Shown here: positions 1 through 5,412 of the stretch, piece after piece
How positions within the stretch are numbered: the first letter of the stretch is position 1
Layout: each line of letters starts with the position of its first letter
From: Clostridiales bacterium
Lineage (GTDB): Bacteria; Bacillota; Clostridia; Oscillospirales; Ruminococcaceae
NCBI GenBank assembly: GCA_029007575.1
Contig: JAQXIB010000165.1
Span: forward strand, 1-5,729
Length of the DNA: 5,729 nt
Direction of reading: 5' to 3'
Made by a program: the position numbers and the translations under genes
The notes under the pieces: model-generated
What the model saw: only the letters and a program-made list of their open reading frames with translations
Told to the model about the DNA's origin: nothing
Database searches by the model: none

Positions 1-747
1 GTTTTTTATATCGCTTGTTTTTATGGCTTGGCTGATAAAGTCAGCCGCCTGTTCCACCGCATCAAACACAGAAACCTCATTCAAAATTTTCCCCAAAACA
101 AACGAGGAAAAAATATCGCCTGTACCGGAAAAGCTGCCTCCCTGCGTGGCGCTTTGAATAAACTCGGTTTCATACTTTTTCATCCTGCCGTCGCTGAAAA
201 CATAATTTAAAATTTTTCCGTTTTCAACAACTCCCGTTACGACAATCGATTTGATACCGCTTTCCAGCAGCTTTTCTCCTGCAAACATGATATCGCTTTC
301 TCCGCTGAGAATGCGAAGCTCGGTAAGATTTGGGGTGATGATATCCGCTTCTGCGCAAAGCCGTTTGACGCCTTCCACCATTCCGGGGGTATATGTATCA
401 TAAATTTTTCCGTCATCCGCCATCACCGGATCAACCAACAACAGTGTATCATGGCTTTTAAATGTATCTATAAACTCAAGAACATGTTCGTATTGCTTTT
501 CGCACAGAAGAAATCCGGTGAGAATGCCGTCAAAATGGGCGGACAAATTGGACCACTGACGTGTTATTTTTGGCAGCATCTCCGTCAGGTCAACGCTGTC
601 AAAACTGTCGTACCCGGTTTGATTGGAAAACACACCGGTCACAACAGGATTAACCTGAATACCCATGGCGCTCAACACAGGAATAGACGCAGTAAGAGAG
701 CATTTTCCGAATCCCGATATATCATTGATGACAGCGCATTTTTTCAT
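1..747 (-). CDS. pdxK: Pyridoxal/pyridoxine/pyridoxamine kinase (PdxK/PdxY family), 3' end cut by window
   Basis: This ribokinase-fold enzyme would phosphorylate pyridoxal, pyridoxine or pyridoxamine with ATP in the cytoplasm, the key step of vitamin B6 salvage to PLP. The gene starts at an ATG (747-745 on the minus strand) and stays open for 249 codons to the window edge. The family is usually about 275-290 residues, so only the C-terminal tail is missing. The N-terminus MKKCAVINDISGFGKCSLT (residues 1-19) matches the family opening INDISG-GRCSLT. SNQTGYDSF (41-49), DPVMADDGKIY (106-116) and ITPNLTE (137-143) match conserved blocks. GTGD (208-211) is the anion-hole and catalytic motif, with Asp211 as expected general base. 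A GGAAG-like ribosome binding site lies 8 bases upstream. The gene is divergent from a MocR regulator, the usual arrangement for PdxR-controlled B6 genes. Family membership is clear; the preferred B6 vitamer cannot be told from sequence, and the symbol is by family. Confidence 0.93.
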   Translation of the reverse strand, partial: MKKCAVINDISGFGKCSLTASIPVLSAMGIQVNPVVTGVFSNQTGYDSFDSVDLTEMLPKITRQWSNLSAHFDGILTGFLLCEKQYEHVLEFIDTFKSHDTLLLVDPVMADDGKIYDTYTPGMVEGVKRLCAEADIITPNLTELRILSGESDIMFAGEKLLESGIKSIVVTGVVENGKILNYVFSDGRMKKYETEFIQSATQGGSFSGTGDIFSSFVLGKILNEVSVFDAVEQAADFISQAIKTSDIKN

Positions 748-763
748 AAAGCACTCTTCCCTC

Positions 764-792
764 TTGCATATTGGATGGAACTATTATATAAT
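764..792 (+). promoter_or_regulatory. Predicted sigma-A promoter of the MocR gene
   Basis: On the plus strand there is TATAAT at 787-792, a 17-base spacer (770-786) and TTGCAT at 764-769, which matches the -35 consensus at only 3 of 6 positions. The expected start near 799 gives a leader of about 46 bases. The -10 box overlaps that of the divergent kinase promoter, so polymerase cannot occupy both at once. An alternative -10 is TATGAT at 801-806, but its -35 region is poor. Confidence 0.55.
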
Positions 793-811
793 GATTCTGT
801 TATGATTTAAA
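783..811 (-). promoter_or_regulatory. Predicted sigma-A promoter of the pyridoxal kinase gene
   Basis: On the minus strand there is a perfect TATAAT at 788-783, a 17-base spacer, and TTTAAA at 811-806, which matches TTGACA at 4 of 6 positions. The expected start near 776 would give a leader of about 29 bases before the kinase ATG. The -10 box is one half of the palindrome ATTATATAAT (783-792), whose other half serves the regulator gene. Confidence 0.7.
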
Positions 812-813
812 GA

Positions 814-844
814 TACAGTTTTTGTTATTTTTTGAGGTACAGTT
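814..844. repeat. Pair of TACAGTT direct repeats in the kinase/regulator spacer
   Basis: TACAGTT occurs at 814-820 and again at 838-844, with a start-to-start distance of 24 bases. The second copy ends directly before the MocR start codon. MocR regulators of the PdxR type are known to bind direct repeats near their own promoter, so these are candidate operator half-sites. A second short pair, ATGATT at 791-796 and 802-807, is spaced 11 bases (about one helical turn). The assignment is inference; 7-base repeats in AT-rich DNA can arise by chance. Confidence 0.3.
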
Positions 845-2110
845 ATGAAAAAATACACGAAGCTTTACAACCTTGTCAAAAATATGATCCTGACGGGAGA
901 ATTACAGCCGGGAGACAAAGTGCCGTCAGTCAGAAAAGCGGCAAAAATGTACAATGTTTCGCTCACAACAGTGCAAAGCGCATATTTTGAATTATGCGCC
1001 GACGGATATATCATTGCTCACAGCAAAAGCGGATATTTTGTTTCGAGCATCGTGCATCATCAACCCGCTGAGGAATATAAAAATGAGCAGAACAATGTGA
1101 GATATGATTTGTCGGGCGGAATTGCAGATCCGGAAAGCTTTGACTTTTCGTTGTGGCAAAGATACATCAAAAGCGCGCTGAGGCAAAGCGACAGGCTTCT
1201 CTCGTACAGCCAACCGAAAGGCGAATATGATCTGAGATCTGCCATCGCACAGTACATTAAAGAAAAAAGAAACGTCATCACCTCCCCCGACAGAATTATT
1301 ATCGGCGCCGGAGTACAGCCGCTTTTGCATATTCTCTGTTCCCTGCTCGATAAAAATCTGTGTGTATCTTTTCCGGATAAAAGTTTTGCCTTAGGCATGG
1401 GAGTTTTTTCCGATTATGGATTTGATATTCATACCAGAGACAAAGATGCGGATGTAATATATGTATCTCCGTCACATATGACGCGCTGGGGAGATGTCAT
1501 GCCGATCAAGCGACGTCTTGAGCTGGTTGATTATTCGCAGAAGCATCATTCTCTGGTCATTGAAGACGATTATGAAAATGAATTTCTCTACAATGTAAAG
1601 CCCACCCCCTCTCTCTATGCGCTTGGTAAAGGAAATATCATTTATATAGGTTCGTTTTCCGCAATGCTGCTACCGGGCATAAGAATCAGTTTTATGGTGC
1701 TGACCAAAGAGTTGACTGAAAAATATAATCAAAACGCCTTCAGATACGCGCAGACCGCGGGAAAAACAGAGCAGATAGCCCTTTGCAGCTATATCAGAGA
1801 CGGACACATCCGATCACAGACCAGAAAAATCAGGCGACTGTATTCCGCAAAGACCAAAACTTTTGCCGGAATGCTGCAACAGCTTCTGCCGAATGCTGAA
1901 ATTGAAATCGGAGAGAACACGCTTCAAATCATTCTTGCCACCGAATGGAACCGATCACCGACGGAATTTGAAAAAGCAGGTTTAAGAGTTTTCACAGAGA
2001 AATACCAAAACAATCGCATCACCTTAGTTCTTTCACCCTCCGGCATACCGAACGGAGAACTCGAACAAGCAGCACAAATCCTTGCCGATGTGATTTTATC
2101 TCATAAATAG
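845..2110 (+). CDS. MocR/PdxR-type GntR-family regulator with degenerate aminotransferase domain (PLP lysine replaced)
   Basis: This 421-residue protein has a GntR-type winged helix (about 5-67; PGDKVPSVRKAA at 22-33, SLTTVQSAYFEL at 39-50) joined by a short linker to a fold-type I aminotransferase-like domain (about 88-421). Conserved effector-domain features include IIIGAG (151-156), SPSH (208-211), EDDY (240-243, with Asp241 and Tyr243 in the PLP-ring positions) and PGIRISFMVL (277-286). In GabR and PdxR the block GTFSK carries the lysine that forms the PLP Schiff base; here it reads GSFSA, so Ala273 (codon GCA, 1661-1663) replaces it. The stretch between the first beta strands and SPSH is also some 15 residues shorter than in GabR-like proteins, and the total is below the usual 450-480. 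The start is supported by GAGG at 834-837, 7 bases upstream. Divergence from the pyridoxal kinase gene suggests control of B6 salvage. Family is certain; target and ligand are inferred. Confidence 0.92.
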   Translation: MKKYTKLYNLVKNMILTGELQPGDKVPSVRKAAKMYNVSLTTVQSAYFELCADGYIIAHSKSGYFVSSIVHHQPAEEYKNEQNNVRYDLSGGIADPESFDFSLWQRYIKSALRQSDRLLSYSQPKGEYDLRSAIAQYIKEKRNVITSPDRIIIGAGVQPLLHILCSLLDKNLCVSFPDKSFALGMGVFSDYGFDIHTRDKDADVIYVSPSHMTRWGDVMPIKRRLELVDYSQKHHSLVIEDDYENEFLYNVKPTPSLYALGKGNIIYIGSFSAMLLPGIRISFMVLTKELTEKYNQNAFRYAQTAGKTEQIALCSYIRDGHIRSQTRKIRRLYSAKTKTFAGMLQQLLPNAEIEIGENTLQIILATEWNRSPTEFEKAGLRVFTEKYQNNRITLVLSPSGIPNGELEQAAQILADVILSHK

Positions 2111-2119
2111 TATTGCAAA

Positions 2120-2159
2120 AGTGGCTGCCGTCTCATTGTTCCTTGAGGTGGCAGCCACT
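2120..2159. terminator. Probable bidirectional terminator between convergent genes
   Basis: A perfect 10-base-pair stem pairs 2120-2129 (AGTGGCTGCC) with 2150-2159, with a smaller inner stem (CTCA 2132-2135 with TGAG 2144-2147). It begins 9 bases after the MocR stop and lies 31 bases past the stop of the convergent DUF378 gene. The plus-strand exit is T-rich but interrupted; the minus-strand exit continues as a run of four T. It probably serves both genes, with only moderate U-tracts on either side. Confidence 0.75.
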
Positions 2160-2190
2160 ATTATTATTGACGTGAGATTGGCGCGGAAAT

Positions 2191-2400
2191 TCAGTCTCGA
2201 CTTTCCAGTACATCGTTTTTTCTGAAAAAAAGCGAAATACACCATATACCGGCAAGTGCTACCAATGTATATATAATTCTGCTGATCAACGCATCTTGTC
2301 CGCCGAATATCCATGCGACGATATCAAAACTGAAAATGCCGATTGAGCCCCAATTGAGTGCGCCGATAATCACAAGTAATAAAGCCAGTTTGTCCAGCAT
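2191..2400 (-). CDS. DUF378 family small membrane protein (YuzA-like)
   Basis: This is a 69-residue hydrophobic protein. It opens MLDKLALLLVIIGALNWGSIG, which is the DUF378 signature (LDK-AL-LVIIGALNWG), followed by FDIVAWIFGG and a second hydrophobic segment, RIIYTLVALAGIWCISLFF (about 42-60). Two membrane helices are expected, at roughly 4-23 and 43-60, with a short polar tail (RKNDVLESRD). The family is widespread in bacteria, including Bacillus subtilis YuzA, and has no established function. The start at 2400 is preferred over in-frame upstream codons because AAAGGA lies 10 bases before it and homology begins exactly there; the upstream extension would read through the ribosome binding site. 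It faces the MocR gene tail-to-tail and is divergent from the NERD gene. Confidence 0.9.
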   Translation of the reverse strand: MLDKLALLLVIIGALNWGSIGIFSFDIVAWIFGGQDALISRIIYTLVALAGIWCISLFFRKNDVLESRD

Positions 2401-2452
2401 CTTTATTTCATCCTTTCTATATCCTCTTTTATTGATTTGTTCATAAAAGATT

Positions 2453-2502
2453 TTCATTTGTATTATAAACATTATTTTCAAAATTATTCATTTGTGTTAT
2501 AA
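2453..2502 (+). repeat. 16-base direct repeat, two copies, in the DUF378/NERD divergent promoter region
   Basis: TTCATTTGTATTATAA at 2453-2468 and TTCATTTGTGTTATAA at 2487-2502 differ at one base and start 34 bases apart. A looser third copy, TTGATTTGTTCATAAAA, begins at 2432. The first copy contains the proposed -10 of the minus-strand DUF378 promoter and the second contains most of the -10 of the plus-strand NERD promoter. They could be operators of a shared regulator or a local promoter duplication; nothing in the sequence decides between these. Confidence 0.6.
2462..2490 (-). promoter_or_regulatory. Weak predicted promoter of the DUF378 gene
   Basis: On the minus strand there is a perfect TATAAT at 2467-2462, a 17-base spacer and TGAATA at 2490-2485, only 3 of 6 matches to the -35 consensus. 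The expected start near 2455 gives a leader of about 55 bases. The -10 lies within the first 16-base direct repeat copy. Confidence 0.45.
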
Positions 2503-2503
2503 T
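2475..2503 (+). promoter_or_regulatory. Predicted extended -10 promoter of the NERD/SanA unit
   Basis: TTTTCA at 2475-2480 (4 of 6 matches to TTGACA), a 17-base spacer, and TATAAT at 2498-2503 preceded by TGT, giving an extended -10. Transcription would start near 2510 and leave a leader of about 74 bases before the NERD gene. No clear riboswitch or strong hairpin is visible in that leader. Confidence 0.7.
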
Positions 2504-2583
2504 AAAGTATCTTATGTTTCCAAAGACCGTGCTCAAAACAGAGGATCGGTGTAAATAATATAAAATCGGGAGAGATTATTTCA

Positions 2584-3252
2584 ATGAAAGATTACATGTG
2601 GGCATATGTCGGATTAATTGTGTTGTTGCTGGTGATTGTAGGCATTATTTTGCTGGTTCGCTATCGAAAAAAACGAATCGAAAGATTAGGAGTAAAAGGC
2701 GAAAAAATGGTGTCTAAAATATTAAAGCCGTGGGCACTGCTGCAAAATTATAAGGTGATTAATGATTTATATCTGCCTTTGTATGATAAGACAACGCAGA
2801 TCGATCATATTGTCATCGGCTTTTTCGGCATGATCGTGATTGAAACGAAGAATATGTGCGGCGAGGTGTACGGTGATCCGAAAGCGAAAGAGTGGACCTA
2901 TATCGTCGGTGACAATAAGCGCAAGATGTATAATCCGCTTCTGCAAAATCAAGCACATATTGATTGTATTCGGCACTGCTTGGCAAAAGAAAATATTTAT
3001 AATATCACGATTGATAATGTCGTAGTCTTTGCAAATAATAAAGTACAGTTATATCTGCAAAAAGGCGACGGAATCGTCATTAAACGCAAGCAGTTAAAGA
3101 AGCTGCTGCGAAAATCCAGATACGAAAAAGATCGTGATGTGGATATTGACCGCATATATCAGGCATTGATGAAATATAGTGTGACCGATAAATCACGGAT
3201 TAAACAGCATAATGACGGTGTAAAGGAAATGGCAAAAAACAATCAAAAATAG
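2584..3252 (+). CDS. Membrane-anchored NERD (nuclease-related) domain protein
   Basis: This 222-residue protein has one N-terminal membrane helix (about 7-25, VGLIVLLLVIVGIILLV), then a basic stretch (RYRKKR, 26-31) that should stay in the cytoplasm, then a NERD domain (about 36-150). The domain shows the restriction-endonuclease-like core: QIDHI (72-76, Asp74), IETKN (86-90, Glu87 and Lys89), EWTY (103-106), and the conserved block NPLLQNQAHI (117-126). This D...ExK set is intact, so nuclease chemistry is possible, but most NERD proteins have no demonstrated substrate. The C-terminus (about 165-222) is strongly basic and could bind nucleic acid. GGGAGAG at 2568-2574 is the ribosome binding site. 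A SanA-like gene follows after 102 bases with no clear terminator or promoter between, so the two are probably co-transcribed. Domain assignment is firm; function is open. Confidence 0.9.
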   Translation: MKDYMWAYVGLIVLLLVIVGIILLVRYRKKRIERLGVKGEKMVSKILKPWALLQNYKVINDLYLPLYDKTTQIDHIVIGFFGMIVIETKNMCGEVYGDPKAKEWTYIVGDNKRKMYNPLLQNQAHIDCIRHCLAKENIYNITIDNVVVFANNKVQLYLQKGDGIVIKRKQLKKLLRKSRYEKDRDVDIDRIYQALMKYSVTDKSRIKQHNDGVKEMAKNNQK

Positions 3253-3268
3253 CGAAACAACCGTTCCT

Positions 3269-3301
3269 GCAAGTGGTCATAACCGGCCACCATCATCTTG
3301 C
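3269..3301 (+). other. Intercistronic hairpin between the NERD and SanA-like genes
   Basis: GTGGTC (3273-3278) pairs with GGCCAC (3285-3290) around a 6-base loop, including one G-U pair. GCAA (3269-3272) can extend the helix by pairing with TTGC (3298-3301) across a one-sided 7-base bulge. No T-run follows, so it is not a normal intrinsic terminator. It could affect mRNA stability or processing within the two-gene transcript, or have no role. Confidence 0.35.
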
Positions 3302-3354
3302 TGCATGAAAACCGGGACAGGCATCTCTTTATTTGCAGAGAAAGGAGCTTTGGC

Positions 3355-4038
3355 GTGGAGAGGAAAAAGCGATTGAAAATATGGCTGATTGTATTGGCGT
3401 CTATTGTTCTGCTTGGAGTGCTTTGCTTTATTTTTATTCAGATTTATGTAGATCATTCTGCCAAAAACTATATCAAAACGCCGGATCATCTCGTGGGAGC
3501 AGACGCGGTGCTGGTGTTAGGCTCCAGGGTATATGCGGACGGTACCCCTTCGCTCTTGCTGCAGGGACGCTTGGATAAAGGACTGGAAGTATATCAAAAA
3601 GGATTAGCACCTAAAATCATCGTGAGCGGCGATCACGGTACAAAGGAATATAATGAAGTGCGCGCCATGAAACAGTATTTGATGGACAAAGGCGTTCCCG
3701 AGGAAGATATTTTTATGGATCATGCCGGCTTTGATACTTATGACAGTATGTATCGGGCAAAAGATGTCTTTCAGGCCAAGAGCGTGATCATCGCAACACA
3801 GCAGTATCATATTTCCCGTTCGGTTTATACCGCAAGACGATTGGGCTTGGAAGCACAAGGATATCCGGCTTCCGATATCGCCTATAAAAAGAATTATAAT
3901 TATTTTCGGGAAAGTCTTGCAAAAGTCAAGGCGTTTTTGGATGTGGAAATCTTCCGCCGCGCACCCAAATATTTGGGCGAGGCGATCCCGATTTCCGGCT
4001 CCGGATTGTTAACCGAAGACGAAACCGAATCGGAATAA
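3355..4038 (+). CDS. SanA/YdcF/ElyC-family (DUF218) membrane protein
   Basis: This is a 227-residue protein with a GTG start. It has a basic N-terminus (MERKKRLK), one membrane helix (about 9-30), then a DUF218 domain (about 49-200) expected outside the cytoplasm. Characteristic blocks are AVLVLGSRVYADGTPSLLL (51-69), GRLDKGLEVYQKG (71-83), KIIVSGDHG (87-95), DHAGFDTYDSMYRAK (122-136) and QQYHISRSVYTARRLGL (149-165). The HAGF-TYDS block is typical of SanA, whose loss in enterobacteria raises vancomycin sensitivity; a role in envelope or peptidoglycan-precursor metabolism is therefore likely but unproved here. The GTG is chosen because AAAGGAG (3341-3347) sits 7 bases before it and the protein then begins just ahead of the membrane helix. 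A TTG 57 bases earlier in frame has no such site. It probably shares a transcript with the NERD gene and ends at a strong terminator. Confidence 0.9.
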   Translation: MERKKRLKIWLIVLASIVLLGVLCFIFIQIYVDHSAKNYIKTPDHLVGADAVLVLGSRVYADGTPSLLLQGRLDKGLEVYQKGLAPKIIVSGDHGTKEYNEVRAMKQYLMDKGVPEEDIFMDHAGFDTYDSMYRAKDVFQAKSVIIATQQYHISRSVYTARRLGLEAQGYPASDIAYKKNYNYFRESLAKVKAFLDVEIFRRAPKYLGEAIPISGSGLLTEDETESE

Positions 4039-4053
4039 AAAAACTGACTGATG

Positions 4054-4094
4054 AAGGACAGGATTGTTACGCCTGTCCTTTTCTGTTTTCTTTT
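4054..4094 (+). terminator. Rho-independent terminator of the NERD/SanA unit
   Basis: AAGGACAGG (4054-4062) pairs perfectly with CCTGTCCTT (4072-4080) around a 9-base loop, and a T-rich tract follows to about 4094. It starts 15 bases after the SanA-like stop codon, a typical intrinsic terminator. Confidence 0.9.
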
Positions 4095-4101
4095 AGAAAA
4101 C
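4085..4101. repeat. Small inverted repeat after the terminator
   Basis: GTTTTC (4085-4090) and GAAAAC (4096-4101) are perfect inverted arms around TTTTA. The arms resemble those of a CodY box, but that box has a one-base centre, so this is not a CodY match. It could be an extra hairpin behind the terminator or a chance AT-rich palindrome. Confidence 0.3.
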
Positions 4102-4170
4102 CGCTGTATATTTTTTGTATAACCATCCAAAAACCAAAAAGAAAAAAACGAGCATATAGGCATTTTTTTC

Positions 4171-4199
4171 TTGCCAAACCAGTAGAAAAGTGGTATGAT
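4171..4199 (+). promoter_or_regulatory. Strong predicted promoter of the branched-chain aminotransferase gene
   Basis: TTGCCA (4171-4176, 5 of 6), an exact 17-base spacer, and TATGAT (4194-4199, 5 of 6) preceded by TGG, giving an extended -10. A run of seven T lies just upstream of the -35 and A-tracts lie at about 4130-4148, which could act as an UP element. The predicted start is near 4206. It is the best-looking promoter in the window. Confidence 0.85.
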
Positions 4200-4205
4200 T
4201 ATACA

Positions 4206-4327
4206 TAATAAAATAAATGAAATGACAGATTGGTGAGCGGCATTTCCTATCGCGCAGCAATGTCCGGATATCTGATGCAAACGACTTGCCTCCAATTTCA
4301 ACAACTTCCGGAAAGGAATGAATTTTT
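4206..4327 (+). promoter_or_regulatory. Untranslated leader of the aminotransferase gene, about 120 bases
   Basis: The leader is longer than needed for a simple start. TCCGGA occurs at 4263-4268 and 4307-4312; being self-complementary, the copies can pair and enclose a small GCAA/TTGC hairpin (4277-4289). The second copy touches the ribosome binding site AAGGA (4313-4317), which lies 10 bases before the start codon. I see no T-box sequence (GGTGG-ACCGCG type), no terminator hairpin and no leader peptide rich in branched-chain codons. Regulation through this leader is possible but not shown. Confidence 0.35.
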
Positions 4328-5398
4328 ATGGCTGAACTGAAAATTGAACTGACAAAAACACCGAAAGCCAAGCCGACAGATGATTCGAAACTGGGATTCG
4401 GCGGAATATTTACCGATCACATGTTCGTAATGAACTATGATGAGGGAGAAGGATGGCATGATGCCCGCATCGTCCCTTATGCACCAATAGAACTGGATCC
4501 TTCTGCGATGTGCCTGCATTACGGACAAGAAGTTTTTGAAGGACTGAAGGCGTATCGGACAGCTGATGGCTCTATCCAGTTATTCCGCCCGGATGAAAAC
4601 TTCAAACGGCTGAATGTTTCTAATGAGCGGCTTTGCATCCCGAAAATAGACGAAGAATTTGTCATTGATGCTTTGAAGCAGCTTATCAGAATCGAACAGG
4701 ATTGGGTCCCGACTTCAAAGGATACTTCTTTATATATCCGTCCGTTTATTATTGCAACCGATCCTCATTTGGGGGTACATCCTGCTCATCATTATTTGTT
4801 TATGATCATCCTTTCTCCGGTGGGTCCCTATTATCCGGAGGGATTGGATCCGGTAAAAATCTATGTGGAAACCAATTATGTTCGTACCGTTAAGGGCGGA
4901 ACCGGTATGGCAAAGACCGCCGGCAACTATGCCGCTTCTTTGCGTTCTCAGCAGGAAGCTGGCGAACAGGATTATACACAGGTGTTGTGGCTGGACGGTG
5001 TAGAGCGCAAATATATTGAAGAAGTCGGCGCTATGAACATCTTCTTTGTCATCGACGGAGTGGTGGTGACACCGGAATTAACAAGTGGCAGCATTCTGTC
5101 GGGTATTACCAGAAAATCCTGCATTGATATCGTGCGTTCATGGGGGATGAAAGCGGAAGAGCGCCGTATTTCCATTGATGAAATCGTAGAGGCGTACCAG
5201 AACGGCAAGCTGGACGAGGTGTTCGGCACCGGTACGGCGGCTGTGATTTCTCCGGTCGGACATTTGCGTTATAAAGATTTGGTCATGACCATTAATGATA
5301 ATAAAATCGGCAAAATTTCTCAGAGATTGTATGATGAGTTAACCGGTATCCAATGGGGAAGAATTGAGGATAAATTTGGCTGGACGGTTAAAATTTAA
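4328..5398 (+). CDS. ilvE: Branched-chain amino acid aminotransferase (class IV, BCAT)
   Basis: The enzyme transfers the amino group between glutamate/2-oxoglutarate and the 2-oxo acids of valine, leucine and isoleucine, in the cytoplasm with PLP, as the last step of their synthesis or the first of their breakdown. The 356-residue product is full length and matches the eukaryote/Bacillus BCAT type: LHYGQEVFEGLKAYR (63-77), RPDENFKRLNVSNERLCIP (87-105), LYIRPF (135-140), GGTGMAKTAGNYAASL (190-205) with Lys196 as the PLP lysine, EEVGAMNIFF (231-240) with Glu232 expected near the PLP pyridine nitrogen, and GTGTAAVISPVG (300-311) as the phosphate-side loop. All key residues are present. The ATG follows AAGGA by 10 bases. 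The gene has its own strong promoter and terminator, so it appears monocistronic rather than part of an ilv/leu operon, which suggests a general role in exchange of branched-chain amino groups. Confidence 0.96.
   Translation: MAELKIELTKTPKAKPTDDSKLGFGGIFTDHMFVMNYDEGEGWHDARIVPYAPIELDPSAMCLHYGQEVFEGLKAYRTADGSIQLFRPDENFKRLNVSNERLCIPKIDEEFVIDALKQLIRIEQDWVPTSKDTSLYIRPFIIATDPHLGVHPAHHYLFMIILSPVGPYYPEGLDPVKIYVETNYVRTVKGGTGMAKTAGNYAASLRSQQEAGEQDYTQVLWLDGVERKYIEEVGAMNIFFVIDGVVVTPELTSGSILSGITRKSCIDIVRSWGMKAEERRISIDEIVEAYQNGKLDEVFGTGTAAVISPVGHLRYKDLVMTINDNKIGKISQRLYDELTGIQWGRIEDKFGWTVKI
5279..5307 (+). promoter_or_regulatory. Possible promoter of the pseudouridine synthase gene, inside the aminotransferase gene
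   Basis: TTGGTC (5279-5284, 3 of 6), a 17-base spacer, and TAAAAT (5302-5307, 5 of 6). It is the only candidate I could find near the downstream gene, but any transcript from it would still have to pass the terminator at 5413-5444. Weak support. Confidence 0.15.
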
Positions 5399-5412
5399 AG
5401 AAGATTGTATGG

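Noticed and set aside
28..210. 60-codon plus-strand open frame near the left edge
   Set aside because: It is antisense to the kinase C-terminal region, including the GTGD motif, and has no independent support.
451..810. Open frame of 119 codons on the plus strand
   Set aside because: It is antisense to the clearly recognisable pyridoxal kinase, has no family-like sequence, and runs through the divergent promoter region.
992..1398. Two minus-strand open frames of 112 codons inside the MocR gene
   Set aside because: Both lie opposite a conserved coding region, overlap each other in different frames and resemble no protein family.
2401..2481. Upstream in-frame extension of the DUF378 gene
   Set aside because: The extension would translate the ribosome binding site and leader; family similarity begins exactly at the methionine at 2400.
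3298..3354. TTG start giving a longer SanA-like protein
   Set aside because: There is no ribosome binding site before the TTG, while the GTG at 3355 has AAAGGAG at ideal spacing.
4085..4101. CodY-like box upstream of the aminotransferase promoter
   Set aside because: The arms GTTTTC/GAAAAC are separated by five bases, whereas the CodY consensus has a one-base centre; it also lies about 70 bases upstream of the -35.
4233..4340. Short frame (35 codons from GTG, or 26 from ATG at 4260) in the aminotransferase leader, considered as a leader peptide
   Set aside because: It has no convincing ribosome binding site, leucine codons are scattered rather than clustered, and no alternative terminator hairpin follows.
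3900..4371. Minus-strand open frames across the SanA/aminotransferase gap
   Set aside because: They overlap the strong plus-strand terminator and promoter, extend into both flanking genes, and show no domain.
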